Below are positions 13,301 through 26,331 of a stretch of 64,000 nucleotides of DNA, one piece after another. Within the stretch, counting starts at the first letter, position 1; each line of letters opens with the position of its first letter. The notes below the pieces were generated by a model, which saw only the letters and a list, made by a program, of their open reading frames with translations, was not told the DNA's origin and made no database searches. The stretch is from Kappaphycus alvarezii (Eukaryota > Rhodophyta > Florideophyceae > Gigartinales > Solieriaceae): NCBI GenBank assembly GCA_002205965.3, contig NADL03000709.1, forward strand, positions 186,001 through 250,000, given 5' to 3'. The position numbers were made by a program, and so were the translations under genes.

Positions 13301-16052
13301 GCATGTAACATGTAGTTGACACACCGAAGAGTTGAGAAGCATATAAAATTGTCAATTGATGCGTCAGGTCAAAAAACCGAACAGATTATATCCAAACGGG
13401 ACACAAAGTAAATAAAGAACGAGAATTAATTAGCTATTTATACTTTGAGAACTTCAGTTAATGCAGAAGTATTTTAATTAACATGAAAATTTGAAATGGA
13501 ATTGAAAATACTATACACTTCTAAACGGTGAAAGTGGTACCATCATCAACAACGGAAGCGACTTTTACTCTAGATATGGATGTGAATGTTTAAATAATTT
13601 GCTTTCACAATTGATAGAATACATAAATTTCACCATCAAGGATACATTTACACATCACATTAATGTTTTTTCCGAAAAATGCTGGTAGATATTATTGTTT
13701 GTGCTGAATAAATAGAGACCACAAGTACGACTCATCTCATGAATTTTAAAAGAGAAGGTATAAAAACCCGTTAAACATGAATAATTATATGTAAGATACA
13801 TGTCATCTAGTGTAGAGCACAATATTTTATGAAAATATACCGAATTGTCAAGAAGATTTAATGTGGAATAAGAAAAATTATTACTGTCTAATGTTCAAGT
13901 TACAAACACACCGGTCGGACTAGAAGCGTTGTCAAATCTCTTGGCGAAATGATTATGTAAAATAAATTCTCGTTGATTTAGAATTTACTCTATGAGTGAG
14001 TAATTGCTTTCAAGAAATAGGTATTTTGACGGCCGATACCGATCTGATGGATTTGCAAGTTTCATTATTCCATCATGAGGTTACGCATATCCAACATGGT
14101 GAATTAACATATTACGCAACTGAATCCTGACTAAGTATGTTCATTAAGCGCAAAATTAACCACTAATACCTTCTATAAACTCGATTGACCCCAACAGATA
14201 TGATTATAGAGGAAGCGAGATATAAAATATAATCGAGAGAGAGCTTTTCCCAAGGAAAAATAAGCAACTAGTACTTCAATATCCTTGGAAATATGCTTTT
14301 CAACGCAACTCAAAAAAAATGAAGAGATATAAGCAATTTGAAAAGGAAATTATACCTCCAATACTATCTCAATTTAATGCTGTTTAGGTGAAATTATAGG
14401 ATATTAAAGAAGTAAGATTTGATATTGTGTCATAAAATAAAAATATGCATTAGAATTTCGACAACAAACCAGTAACTATGATTGAAGAGATCAATGAGAT
14501 GATTCTTTCCGGGATCAACATACATTTTAACCTTTCAGAGCTGTATATCCCATCTCAGGGGGTCCCAAAAAATCGTGGAGACTGTAGTATGTGATCACTA
14601 GTAAATGTTTGACACTGGGATCAGAAATAATGCTGGCTCATTTCTAAAATAAGATATACCTTACGAAATACCAAAATGTTTATCTTCTTCACGCTTATAC
14701 AAATATATTTGTTTACTGGATTATCAGCAAAGATTGAAATACATAAAATTTACAATGTTGTTCAAAACATTTGGTACATAAGTGGAATAATTAGCGCTAC
14801 TACTTGTAATGAAAGCCCTCTCTCTAACAAAAGATAATCTAATAAAAATTGATGGAGGTCATTCCCGTTCTATCATTGGAGAAAATTTTGAACAAGATAC
14901 GGGAACATTTGGAAATCTCAGTAGTTTAGAGCTGAAAAGACATGTACTGACATTTCATGTGTTGTCGAAGTATTTACTAATTGCGGATTTAGTTACATTG
15001 GATGAGAAAAGCTAGACTATTTTTTAAATATCTCTGCCTTGAGGGATTAAATTAACACAGGTGAGAGAATTTAACTCTTGAAGCGTTACTGGTGAAAATT
15101 TTCCACAAAATACGAGAATTTTGGATGTATTACCCCAACTTCATGGATTTTCAATGAAGAATGGACCTGAGACTGAACATAATATGGCAAGTACTTCAAA
15201 ATCACGAAAGTTTTTGTCAATAATTTGTGGACTGCAGTTTACCTAGACTAATTAGAGCAGTTTGTTTTGAAATTAAAGATTAATGGAGTGTGTTAGGCGC
15301 GTAAATAAAGCCATATAGGTTTAACGTCAAGTCACTATTATAAATCTTGCTGAAATATTTTTCTTATGGTCTCAAAATGACTGCTATAATGAGAAGCTTA
15401 ATATACTGTGAATTGCCTCAGCTGTGAGATTGTCTCAGAAACACTTTTTTTGGACTTTCTACTAATTCTATTGAAAAAATCGAAGTCTTATAACAGAGAT
15501 TATTCGCGTAACTAGTGAATGGTGGTTTAATTAGCCGAGCAACCTTGAAGAAGATCCCTTGATAAAATAGGGCCCATCTGTTTCAAAAAATGAGGCCACT
15601 GCAGCATCTTGCAAACAGAGGACGGAATTGCTATCCCTTAATGGGATAAAATGTGGACATATAGTTGTTTCAGAATTAATTTCTCCGCTAGATCTGGTTT
15701 GAGACCCATAGATATCAATTTGAACTCTATCTATTGCTTTTACTGGAAAGGAACATTCACGCGCCTTTAAAGTTTTTCTGAAAGTCCTTAAGTTCTCTTT
15801 TGCATAATAAACTTATTCAATTCGTCTCACATCACTTAAGAGAGAGAGAATTTCTAAATTAAATACATTTACAGGTTTTTTGACATTTATAGTCGGCGTG
15901 GTTTACTGGAAGCCTTAAATATCCGCCAATTTTAATTGGCAGGCCAAATCGTCTTTTTCGCACTAAGACTATGAAAAAACCCAAACTGACAAAAAGTTTT
16001 GAAGCACTTGCCCACTTTCAGAGAATATTACATAGCTGCATATGATGATGAC

Positions 16053-16087
16053 AACATAATCATTACATAATCATTACATAATCATTA
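16053..16087. repeat. 11-bp tandem repeat, three copies
   Basis: Three consecutive copies of ACATAATCATT with almost no divergence. Short slippage repeat in the AT-rich island. Confidence 0.8.
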
Positions 16088-19000
16088 AAGTATACTTATA
16101 TCCTTGAGTTATTTCGAAACGTTTCGCATTATCCTGAAGTAATGTCATGACAATATTTCTGATAAATCGATTACGCTAACTAGGATAATGTAAGAAGTAG
16201 AGCTTCGTACTGCAGATTTGGTATCTTGAATCTTTTGAAAAGTTTTTACCTTACCATAAGGCGTCTGAATGGTTTTCACCTCTGTTTTATTTGGCTTTTA
16301 AAGAGTTTTCGTCAAAACTAATGAAAGACTACATTATGCTCATTTAAGATTAATATTTTTCACTTCAAAATTCTCTTTTAAGGCTAATAGTTTTGCTTCA
16401 GTGTGAAATATTACGCCGAAAAGCAAATTCAAAATAACCGAAAACTATTTGTCGAAGTATCCATTTATTTAAATATCTAAAGAGGGCGACTAATTTCCAA
16501 ATACCTTTCGATGGTATTATCGCCGCTGAATTGAAAGCGAAATGCGCTTTTTAAATATTGTAACCTATTTCATTATTCAACCTGATGGAGCGCTTATATC
16601 TCATGAGGGCTTTTATTATATTTGATCTGCGATCTTTATGTAAAAGCGTTCAAAATGAGTCATGTTTCAAAACATATGCCGAGTATTAGTGTTACTCGTC
16701 GAGCGCTGGATAACTGGGTGTCTATATGGTTCTCCAAGTAAAGAAATTGGTTATCGAGTACCTAAGATTTTTTGATTTGAGTAAACAATAACCATAACCT
16801 AAAAGAAGATGAAAGATCTCAACCACTTGAATATTCTGGAGAGCAGGGACAACAAGAACTCTCTTTATATGGTGGTAAGTCGACTACTTTGAAGTTATGC
16901 ATCCCTAAATTAGGGTGAAATAGGACTTTTGGAGCTTTAAGAAAAAACTTCAGCCATTTATGCAACCCAAAAGCCAAGAAAATCATTGGAAAGGTGTGAG
17001 TCACTGTATTTTATATTTTGAGCAATCACTTTGGTTTTCATTCCTCCCTTTTTAAAAAAAGTGCAGTTCTCAATAATTTAGCTGAAAGGCTAACCAGATT
17101 AGTTTAGAGATATCAATACGAGGGTAGAACTCAACCCACAATCTTCACTGCACCTTGGAAATCTATCTGAGTGAGGAAATTATTAAAACTTCAAAATATG
17201 TTAATGTTTAGATAATGAAAACTTTTTATATATTTTAACGTTAAGAATATGGAAATTTTACTCCTCTTGCATGGAAATTAACGTCGCATTTGGGTTGAAG
17301 CGATAATCGTGTAGAAACGTTCTTCTTTATCTGAATATGAAACTATGGATGATAAAAATAGTCTGTGAGTACGACATGACTATCAGCTACACTTGCCAAT
17401 CATTTTTTATATTTAGGAATATACTACTAGAGTTCATTACCAATTGATTCACTACGATATATAACAGTTCCGATAAAAAATATTAATATTTTCAGGGATA
17501 GAAGCTTATGCGGTAAAATATCGATTAATAATACAACACCAAAGCAAGCGAAACTTTGGATAGAAAGGAATCGATAGATTCCATTAAGACTGAAATTTGT
17601 TCAATACATAGTTTTAAAATTCATTTACTGGGTTGCATAGTATTTTGAGTCGCAAAACATTCCACCAGCATAGAATTAGTATGCAGGACAGTGATGTAGA
17701 TATCAATGTTATTTCAGGAATAAAAATAAGGGAATAGCAAAAACTACATTGCAAAAAAACTGTTGGCTTCTTTCGATGATGAATATACCTCAGTATAAGT
17801 ACCAGCTTTTTCGTCAAAATAGGAATTTAGATATAATTTACCAAGACATGATATTAAAGGTAACCTCACCTTCGCCAATCAATCCACTAAAAGCCCTACT
17901 GCTCTTTGAAATATGTAATACCAATATCATCTCCAACCTTATCTCTTAAAAGAAACCGGACAAAAATCTCATAATTGGCCTAATAATATTTTGTCGTGCT
18001 ACTGATATCTGTGTGTGTGCCACCAAAGCTCTCGAGAGTACAGGATTTAATAACATGTTTTATGAAAATCATGGTTTCTGTGGGATTTTTTGAATTCGAT
18101 GGTGATGGTTCTTGAAACAAATAAAAAAATCTATGTTTTCTTCTATAGATATATATTACCTGTCCATGTACATGGAAAGGGACGAAACTTTAGAAAATGT
18201 TGGACTCCAAAAAATGATTCAAGGCAAAATAATCATCTTTCGAGTTGGGGTGTATATTCTCAACTTCAATCGAATGCGATGGGTCAATTTGAGAACATTA
18301 AGACTCATTAAAGTATTACGATTTTGCTTCTGTCTCAGAAATCTCAAAAATTAATTTCTAAAATAGTTTATATGAACAATATTTAGTGCTTTCAAGGGCC
18401 ATTCGTATTAAATTGCTCCTCTTACAATTTTTATTCTACATTTATAGTCATTTGTGTCCTTTTTGACCTTCAATTTGTGATAAATTCAATCATTTTCTCT
18501 TGTGTTACTATAGGTACCAAAAGAGATTTTATGGATTGGGAGAAAATTATTATTCATCCATCTGGAAGATATAAGTTGTTTCCTGCTTATTATTTTGGGC
18601 CTACTGATTCTTAATGAGGATCTACTTTTATGATCTTTCAATAACGTCAGGTCTACATTGGCTAAAAAAATATTCCAGATCTTGAAATAATGCATTATTT
18701 GTAATCATTCTCTCCCAATTTTTGAATATTACCTACCCGGCTATTGCTGCGGAAGAACGATAACTTCAAAAAAATCAAAGATTACTATGGCAATTGCATG
18801 AGCATCGGCCTTGGGGACCTTAGTTCTGATCGCTGCCAATCTTATGATTCCCTAAAAGATAATTTTTTAATGCTGTTATACGTGGCGCGATTGAATACAG
18901 TTCCCAGGCCGTCTGTAGCTTCAACTCTTCTTATCAAGTCTTTGGACGCGAATGGAATTTATCCTTTCCTCACCTTCTTTTTTTAAAGATAAAAATTCTC

Positions 19001-20195
19001 TTCGCTATGCTTTCATCAGGATTTGCTTATTTTAAATTTGATTCTTGAAAAAATACTGGGAACAAACCATAAAATCGTTTTTTCAAGAAAAACTACCATA
19101 TTTATGATTCCTAAATTCTCTTCATCTCTTTCATGAATTAAAAAGATTTATGGACAAATTCACTTTACGATCTAGCTAGGAGTTGAGAAATACTTCAGTT
19201 GATCAATAGTTTTTATCTTTTTTTCAAAACGCAATAATGTTAGTAATCAATTACGGCGCCTTCGTATTCATATTATGGAGCTATCAGTACATCTTTATTT
19301 GATTTACATTTGAATATCAATAATCTAAACTGATATTACCTGCATGAAAAAATTAAAGATTTTTTCGCTATGCTTATAGTGGCCTAGACTCGATTTCTTC
19401 CAGTTCCAGTATTTTCAATCTCCTATTCAGTCTAATACACTATAATAATGATAACTTTGTCGCTCAGATCATTTAATTTGGTTTCCCAGATTTACCTAGA
19501 TTTGCAGAACATCTCAGAACACAATAGAAAGAAATATATAATACAAAATTTTATACTAGCATATCGACTTTGTGCCACTTTTTTAATTTTGGTTCTCGAT
19601 GTAACTTTATTTCTTCTGATTTACTAATCATGTTTTTTCATGTAAAAAATGCCTAATATTTCACACTGAACAGGTTTATTTACAATTTTCAACCTCAATG
19701 TTTATGCGCCGCTTTCTTTATGAGAAGTATTTTTTGACATATAACGAATTATTTGAGCCTCTACGTATTCCCATATTGACCTTTTCCAGTCAATTATTTA
19801 GACTTCGTTGCAACTTTTCGATCATATAGAAGGAGAAACGTATTCTCTGTGAAGATTGATAAGCACTTTACTTACCTAAGATATCAGATTCTCCCCTGTT
19901 TAGATCTTGGAATTAATTTAGTTATTGCTTACGCGGAAGGTACATGCGTGCTGGCTAATTTTATATAACTACCCCTAATCTATCAAAACCTGCGGTTAGG
20001 CCAACGTTTCCAGATTTCAAAAGAACATATCTTTTAAATATTTTCTTCACCATTCAAAGTTAAGTATTATTCAGTTTTGTGCATGTTTATCTTCATATCA
20101 GATCAAACATATACAGAAAAAACAGAAAGGAGAAGGTAAGGAAGAACTGTTGCGCACGAAAAATTAAAGGAAAAAAGGCCGTATCACTAGTCATG

Positions 20196-20222
20196 CATGT
20201 ACGTACATACGTACGTATGTAC
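20196..20222. repeat. ACGTAC palindromic simple repeat
   Basis: A short block of alternating GTAC, ACGT and ATAC steps that is nearly its own reverse complement and could form a small cruciform. It is close to the right edge of the AT-rich island. No function can be assigned. Confidence 0.6.
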
Positions 20223-21423
20223 AAATATTTGCAGTCCCAAAGAAATTATTTTGAATATCCAAACAATAAAATTAAGTTAAATTTTACAGACGCTTCTCCA
20301 TGATTTTCATGTAAGGTTTTCTTGTCTAAAAGAGAAAATTTTTGATAAATAATGCCTTGTTAAGAACAGAAAGTATATCTTGCAGTATTTATAACCTCAA
20401 AATGTCTGTAAGGACAGTTATATCCTCAAAATATTGAGTAGTCTCAGCTATATCTTAACTAGCGAAACATATACCAAAATTGTAGGACCTATAGGCTCGT
20501 GAATAAAATTTTGGAACCCCTCATAATTTATTTTGGTGAGAAAAGATAACAGAAATATATTTAAAAGGAAATGAGAGTAGTCGAAATGGAAATTTTGATT
20601 AGAAAAATATGGGTTGACAGAAATACTAGTATAGCAAATACCCGCTGGAAAAGAATTGGTAGCCATTTAATATCTAGAAGAAAATTCTCGCAGTAGCCCC
20701 GAAATATAAAATTTTGGCATAATATTCCTACATGTGTCATCAATGCGAAAAGAAGTTTATTAGATGAATATTTGTCTTTCTAGTTTCTACCGGAAAATTC
20801 TCCAAGGAAAAACTTCTATTATTTACAAGAGTAATATAGGCTCTGGAGTGTAACCTTTCTTTGAAAAAGGCCTCCAAAATTTCAATTTCAAGTTAATCGG
20901 GACTGAAGGTTTTGTTCTCCTGAGTAAAATCAAGCAGCTAAATTCCACATGTAATGAAAAGAATGTATAAAAACATAAAAACATTTTAGTAGGATAAAAT
21001 TTAAGTTCATTGTTTATAACCTCTGATTGATGAATCCTTTTTTGTTCAAGAAAGACACTGTACCCACGAACCAGTGTAAAACATAAGATCATACCTCTTT
21101 GTACCATGCCAATGACATGGAGCCATCGTGGTTATCTCGCGTGGTTCTCGAAATATGTCGGACCCACCAATCAGCAACCGCTTTATGCCTCCTTGCCAAT
21201 TGGACCAATGGGACTTTTCCATGATGTTTATTGCTGTCGGTTACACTGATGGCTGCTACATGAGCCTTCAGAACCTTGTAGTTTGATACCTTTGGGGTCG
21301 CTTTTTCTAGAATACGTTTGAATTCAGTACCATTTGCTTACAATTTATCTCTGCTGGTGTTGAGTACTTTTTCTATATAAACCATGGTCAGAAGCTCCGG
21401 TCTGTTCACCGGAAGTTTCAACC

Positions 21424-22219
21424 ATAAGTTCAACCATTGATTACCTCTTGTGCGCCAAAACCCCCACACTCACCAAAGACCTTGCGGGTTTTAGGGCCAC
21501 CGACACGAAGTATTGGGATGATCACGTCACTTCAGAATGTTTACGGTATAATACTGGCGTTTGCGCAGGTATCACGCCGTACGAGGCTACGTTTGCGGTT
21601 GAAGCATTCCGGTCCTGGGGCGAAATGGATACAGCATGCTTTGAAGACAAGCTTGAGGATTTTTCCAGACGCTTAGAACTTCTTCACCGCCGCTTATATG
21701 CCGACGGTCGGAGTTCAAGGTCAATAACTAAGTAGAATTATAACCAACGGGATATTCCGATCGAGTTTAAGGAGGTTGAGTGCATCTTGCTATAGTCGGT
21801 GGAGCTGAGCAAAGCAGAAGTAAATAAGATCATCAAGCCCTGGATTGGTCTGTATCGGGTCAAGCAAAGGCTAGGAATAGTCGGGTATATATTGTAGTCT
21901 GAGACGGGGGGGTAAAATAGCCGGGCACACGCCAACAGGCTGCGAATAATTGGAGATCAAGTTGAAGAAACTGATAGCTCGGCCGATGTTGTGTTTCCGG
22001 ATTCCTTACGAACGGTGAAGAAATTATCAGGAGAACAGACAAGGAGGAATGAGAAGACTGGAATTTTAGAGCAGCATTTCAAGGCGCAACTTTCGGGAAG
22101 AAGATCGCCGAGATGGACCCTGCAAAGTGAGCTGCCAGAAGTGATGGTGCTTTTGTATGACATCCGTGTACCCAAGAGGGATGCTAACATGCTCACACAA
22201 GACTGGCCGTACTCCCATT
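21424..22219 (+). pseudogene. Ty3/gypsy integrase C-terminal remnant (element X1)
   Basis: This is the end of a retrotransposon integrase, the enzyme that inserts the cDNA copy into the host genome. Around 21545-21595 one reads RYNTGVCAGITPYEATF, the conserved integrase-core stretch near TPYE. It is followed by WGEMD and an LHRRLYADG segment. In the same frame, 21835-21876 reads KPWIGLYRVKQRLG, a GPY/F module with the central Pro changed to Leu. Then comes RAHANRLR, the usual HVNRL-type end. Several in-frame stops (after SITK, and two within the GPY/F region) make it a pseudogene. The catalytic DDE core and all upstream domains are missing at the border with the AT-rich island. It lies upstream of the X1 minisatellite, 3' ORF and LTR C1 on the same strand. 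Confidence 0.8.
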
Positions 22220-22410
22220 GAAAGGCTACGCTACGAGCTTCGAACTATCTCCAGAAGTCGGACTCCAGGCCCCTACATACCCTGTATGTGGGACGAGATT
22301 TCATTGCTAATCTCATCTTGCGCGAAACAAGATGGGCCAAATACCACCGCATCATTTCAAAGATCCTTACGTGTCGGACACCCGACCCCCAGCGACCCGC
22401 TGCGTAGGAC

Positions 22411-22790
22411 GTGGTTTCAGCTGCCTGCGTCATCCTTGCACGCACGGGATGGGTGCAAATTATTCTTACGAGACGTCCCATGGAAGCTACGTACTTTCAC
22501 CCTTTCAGCAAGGCCAGTGTCTTGCAGGAAATTGCGCGGTCAGTTTCAGACGATATAAAGACTGCACGCCACGACACCCTGTCTGCCGGAAATGCTCACT
22601 TGCAGTCACTGTTATCCGCCCCTATGGACCGGTGAAGGCAGCATGGCAGTACGACAGACATTACCGTAGGTCTAAGTCGCCAGGCTCGCCTCCGCGATGA
22701 AATCGCATCAACCGCTCGTCGTCCAAGCCTTGGTGAAGCTGATGATACGGAAGCAGCGACGCAAGGTGAGTGGGTGCTAACTGAGGGCGC
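22411..22790 (+). pseudogene. Unidentified coding-like remnant
   Basis: A frame open from 22411 to 22635 continues past one stop in the same frame to about 22780. The second part is rich in Arg, Glu, Ala and Asp, looks like a charged tail and includes SLGEADDTEAATQGEW. Nothing here matches a family I know. Its position just after the X1 integrase suggests the 3' coding part of the same element or of a second insertion. It may also be chance. Confidence 0.25.
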
Positions 22791-22869
22791 CTGAAGTATG
22801 CTCCCAGTAGCCCCGGTTGCTGGGCCGGAATGGTGACTGTACCCAGGCCGCAACGGGCGCTGTACGTAG

Positions 22870-22983
22870 TGCTACTGTAAGGAGGGCCCACTGTAAGGCA
22901 TTTCTCAACGATTACTCCACCCAGGACTTACTAGGTACTGTAAGTTGTGCCACTGTAAGGAGAGCACACTGTAAGGCATTTCT
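22870..22983. repeat. 35-bp direct repeat, two copies 78 bp apart
   Basis: The blocks 22870-22904 and 22948-22983 share an ACTGTAAGGAG core, then CACTGTAAGGCATTTCT. The 78-bp period is close to that of the 25.1-26.2 kb minisatellite, but the sequence is different. Probably untranslated retroelement sequence. Confidence 0.6.
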
Positions 22984-23071
22984 TTCTCGATGCACGAAGT
23001 TCCGCCCCTCAGTCGAGCGGCGGGGTGGCAAGCCAGAGGGTGGTCTAGGAAGTTGCCGGTTAGTGAAGGGG

Positions 23072-23716
23072 TCAAAGAAGCGAGTGCATTTTGTAGTTCG
23101 TTTGACTCAGTTGAATGCGGGAGCCCGGGATTTTCGTAGCAAAGGATGCTGATCGGGCACAGCCCGCCGCTCGAGGCACAGCAGAAGTAGAAAGCAAACT
23201 CGGCATCCCCAGTACAACGACAGCGGCCACACCTGCAGTTGTGTAGGAAGAGTTCGCTGATGCCGGGCCAGGCTCGACATCAACGCGACAGGTCTCTTGC
23301 AAGTAATGCAAACATGCTTCGTTGGGGTTCGCTCATGTATTCTCCGGCGCCAAGTAAGGTTGTATCGAGTCCCAATGCGTTTAAAAGTAGCACAGGTGAC
23401 CGCGCGTCTTTAAATGTGGCGTGTCGATGTACATCTTCATGCGAGGCTCTGTCCCAAACTTTCGATTGCAATATGTGCATGTTCATCTCTTCTCGCCACG
23501 AGGAGTTATGGCAATGTGTTGCCTGAAGAAGTCCACTTGATAGAAGGCCGCTTGACGGTCCTGACAAGGGTAGCCTCGTCTTACAATGTGCTTTGACGAC
23601 AGGTGCACCTTCAGAATGTACCGCAGCGTGAACACACTCCCGCAAATCGGGGAGGATAGTCCGGGCAGCGTCGCGATGGAGGTTGAGGATTCCCCTCCAG
23701 GCTTTCCGGACGTCAC
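23072..23716 (-). pseudogene. Remnant with two degenerate C2H2 zinc fingers
   Basis: The minus-strand frame from 23716 holds two tandem C2H2-type fingers. The first reads PICGSVFTLRYILKVHLSSKH, with perfect spacing from Cys through Phe, Leu and both His, but with Ser in place of the first Cys. The second starts YPCQDRQAAF and ends FFRQH, with the second Cys changed to Arg and the last His to Pro. After a stop, the neighbouring frame continues to about 23280 with a protein-like stretch (ILQSKVWDRASHEDVH). Paired fingers at the protein N-terminus are typical of R2/NeSL-type LINE proteins, which fits the R2-like endonuclease ends at 54.7-56.6 kb, but no reverse transcriptase follows here. A host zinc-finger gene remnant is the alternative. 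Confidence 0.45.
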
Positions 23717-24168
23717 GTTCGTGTTAGCAAGAGGGGAATGTTTGGGTGCTTTATTGTTTTAAATATGTGGTCGGTTAGGGCCCGGAATACCTAAGAGGTT
23801 GACTGGTGATAGAAAGTCCTATTTGCCAGCAAAGTTACCTGATATCTTGTATGAAGCAACGTGCTTTGAGCATACCACGAGATATGCCCGCCCCTTACTC
23901 ATCCTTCTCCCCAACAACTTCTAACCCCTGCAGATACGACATCTCCGACGTCGTCGCCTTCTGAAGAGTTGAGATCAGACCAGTCTGTCCAGCGAGCAGG
24001 CACCCACAAATGCTCCGTGCCGTAAGATCCCATCACAGGCAGGTTGGTGACCTTCTCCGTGGTCGTAATAACCCCACTCTCGCGCCATGACGTCTGCCCA
24101 TAGACGCCTTGGGAGTTGTTTGGAAATCGGCGGCTTCCACCAAGGTGGAAGAGTAGAGCTTCCCGCCA

Positions 24169-24678
24169 CTAGGTAGCGGGAGCGGGGTGTTCGGTACCAC
24201 AGGGTAGTTCACAACGGGGCTGTTTCTTTGGGGAACAGACGGAGCCGAGGTGAGAATCCGACCTTAAGCCATCAAGTATAGCCAACAAAAGGTCCCTCAC
24301 GGAGCGGTTCAAACCACGCTTTGCTGTCTTGGACGCTTTCACACGAGGTAACAGATCGCATATGATTTCCCCCACCGCGTGACCGATCCCGCAGTCACGC
24401 CATAGGCGGGTGAACCGTTACAGTTCAGACACGAGGTGCTTGATCTGTGCATGTAACCCGTTGAGGTCTTGGGAACGGACGTCACTGTTTAGAGCGAAAT
24501 AGACCACTCGCAAATAGAGGAAAAATTCTCCGGGCAGCTTGAGCTTCCGCGGGACGTCCGACCAAGCGGCCTCCGCACTCGCAAAAGGTATTGCGGGATC
24601 CTCCGGGATGTCCAAATGCCAGTCTCCTTCGTCCTCGCCTTCCTCTCCGCAATCGTCGGACAAGTTAAACATGGGCAC
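24169..24678 (-). pseudogene. Unidentified acidic coding remnant
   Basis: The minus frame 24678-24418 starts with an acidic stretch (SDDCGEEGEDEGDWHLDIPE), followed by an amphipathic segment up to LHAQIKHLVSEL. After one stop a frame continues (24375-24169) with a Leu-rich helical stretch (VRDLLLAILDGL). Composition and continuity look like real, decayed coding sequence rather than noise. It precedes the zinc-finger remnant at 23.7 kb on the same strand, so both could be the N-terminal part of one LINE protein. A Pro/Ser-rich open frame lies further 5' (to about 25.1 kb). No family is recognised. Confidence 0.35.
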
Positions 24679-25138
24679 GTTGAAGTGATGAGCGAAAATT
24701 TGTTACTAAGTGTCGGGACGGATTGCTGTTGTGATGGCTGGACTGACGTTGAAGGACTAGCAGCACAAGCGGAAAGACGGGGATGCGGGGGAGAACTGGC
24801 CACCATGAGTGGCAGCAGCAATTTGCTTCGCCTTCGGCTGGATGAAATCTGGAATGCACATTTGAGTAGACGTGGGACCTCTGCCATACGCTGCATCCGA
24901 TTCAAATGGAGTTCCGGCTTTTGACTCCATTCCCTGCCTGTGTGTTGTCCCAAACGGAATGAGACTGACCATCGACATAGTTCCGCCTTGTCCATAACAT
25001 CGGAAAATACGACAGCGATGACGTCCCTTGTTTCCCGTCCTAAGGATGTGGCATTGCTGCGGGCGGCGCTTCGTAATACAGATGAGCCAGGGGTTGCAGT
25101 ACTTCTAGCGGAAATGTGTGCAATTGTTTCGCAACGAT

Positions 25139-26224
25139 GGCGACGTCTGCTGATCCCTTCAAAGGGGTGCGGAAATCCCAGCTCTCCCGCACAGAGACGT
25201 ACATTGTAAGTCAAGGAGGTGACGAGATAGCCTCCGCTAAAAGGAGTGCGGCGATTCCAAGTCTCCCGCATAGAAACGTCCAGTGTAAGTCAAAGGGGGT
25301 AACTGTGAGAACTTGGCCTTTACTTTTCGCGCGAATACTGTATCTGCGACAGTATGGACAGGCTGTCCCGTCCAGTTCCAAGTGTCGGTGCCACGTGTAA
25401 TGTCGATAGCAATTACTTTTATCCCTTGCCACAATCGACCATATTTTTCAAATATTAAATCACCCCACATTTTCCCCTTTTATCCCTTTAATTATCCCTT
25501 TACTTTAGTAATTACTGTAGGACTACTTAGCTGCCAGTGCCGCAGTAGGTGGCACCGTTGCTATCTACGCCCTTCGGCCTTGGGAGCCGTACCAGTAAAC
25601 GTGAAAAACGAAGACGAACAAAACCCCTTTCCAATTCCCTGACCAGCACTACCGAAGACCGGCGTAATCTCGGTGTAATTTGTCGGGTTGTTGCCTAGTT
25701 GCGTGACCGACAACCCTAGCGCTGTACGGGATCACTACAGCTAGAACCCCTAGCATGCGTCCGGAGTAGACGGCGCTACTCGCGTCCGTAGCAGACACAA
25801 TGACCCTAGTAGTCACCTTTACTAACCCTTTCAGCTGTAGGACCGCCTACATTAACTACTCATTTCTCCCCCTTTCCTTCTTTGAGCCCCACTCCATGTA
25901 TTCCTGGAGGACCCTAGAGCATCCTTCTAGTTCTTACGAGGGCGACCTACGATCCCTCTACCCTACTACTATAATAGCTGTCTAGCCCAGCTAGACTGAT
26001 CTCCCGAAGAAGCTTTGCTTTCGAAATCCGACCTAGTGAGTAGATTATCGAGCCCATTCTACTGCAGTGACGAGATAGGCTCCCTTGAAAGTTGTGCAGA
26101 GATTCCAGCTCCCACGCACAGAAACTTCCGGTGTAAGTCAAAGGGGTGAAGAGATAGCCTCCCTTCAAAGTGGTGCAGTGATTCCGGCTCTCCAGCACAG
26201 ACACTTCCAGTGTATGTCAAAACT
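25139..26224. repeat. About 80-bp minisatellite of element X1, split by a solo LTR
   Basis: Four units of 78-81 bp are visible: about 25139-25218, 25219-25299, 26067-26145 and 26146-26224. Each starts near GTGACGAGATAGCCTCC, has a CAGCTCTCC-type core and ends near CCAGTGTAAGTCAAAG. A single further unit sits at 35728-35805 in element X2, in the same position relative to the 3' ORF. The array therefore belongs to the retroelement's 3' region. The period is not a constant multiple of three, so a protein repeat is unlikely. The array is interrupted by the LTR at 25305-26066. Confidence 0.8.
25305..26066. mobile_element. Solo LTR (family E), 762 bp
   Basis: The block begins TGTGAGAAC and ends ACTGCA (TG...CA) and splits a minisatellite unit at its first bases. 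The flanks GTAAC (25300-25304) and GTGAC (26067-26071) are a 5-bp target duplication with one mismatch, and the unmutated unit start is GTGAC. Inside there is pyrimidine-rich sequence and no coding capacity. The disrupted repeat gives independent proof of an insertion. No partner LTR is present, so it is a solo LTR or an LTR-like non-autonomous element. Orientation cannot be fixed. Confidence 0.75.
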
Positions 26225-26331
26225 GTAACGAGATTCAGGGAGCGACATTGGAATTGATCGACGAAATTCGGAGGGCTATGTTGGAATTGATCAACATTTC
26301 AATTGTTAATCTATATTGAAATTGATCAAAA

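Larger units (their letters stand above)
6561..21110. other. AT-rich island, about 14.5 kb, no credible genes
   Basis: The composition turns strongly A+T-rich near 6.56 kb and returns abruptly near 21.1 kb, where the sequence enters a Ty3/gypsy integrase remnant. Open frames are short (at most about 95 codons), start-poor and without recognisable motifs on either strand. Only minor repeats are visible, listed separately (8907-9026, 10184-10303, 16053-16087, 20196-20222). There is no dominant satellite. Possible identities are a centromere-like or heterochromatic AT island, DNA decayed by C-to-T mutation, or an old organelle or viral insertion. The sequence shows only the composition and the lack of genes. 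Confidence 0.6.

Noticed and set aside
6561-21110. Organelle genome insertion as the source of the AT-rich island
   Set aside because: No plastid or mitochondrial genes, rRNA or tRNA are recognisable, so there is no positive support.
24489-25271. 260-codon minus-strand ORF
   Set aside because: Its start lies in the minisatellite and its end is out of frame with the protein-like 24418-24678 frame. Only the Pro/Ser-rich middle may be real, so I did not call it a gene.
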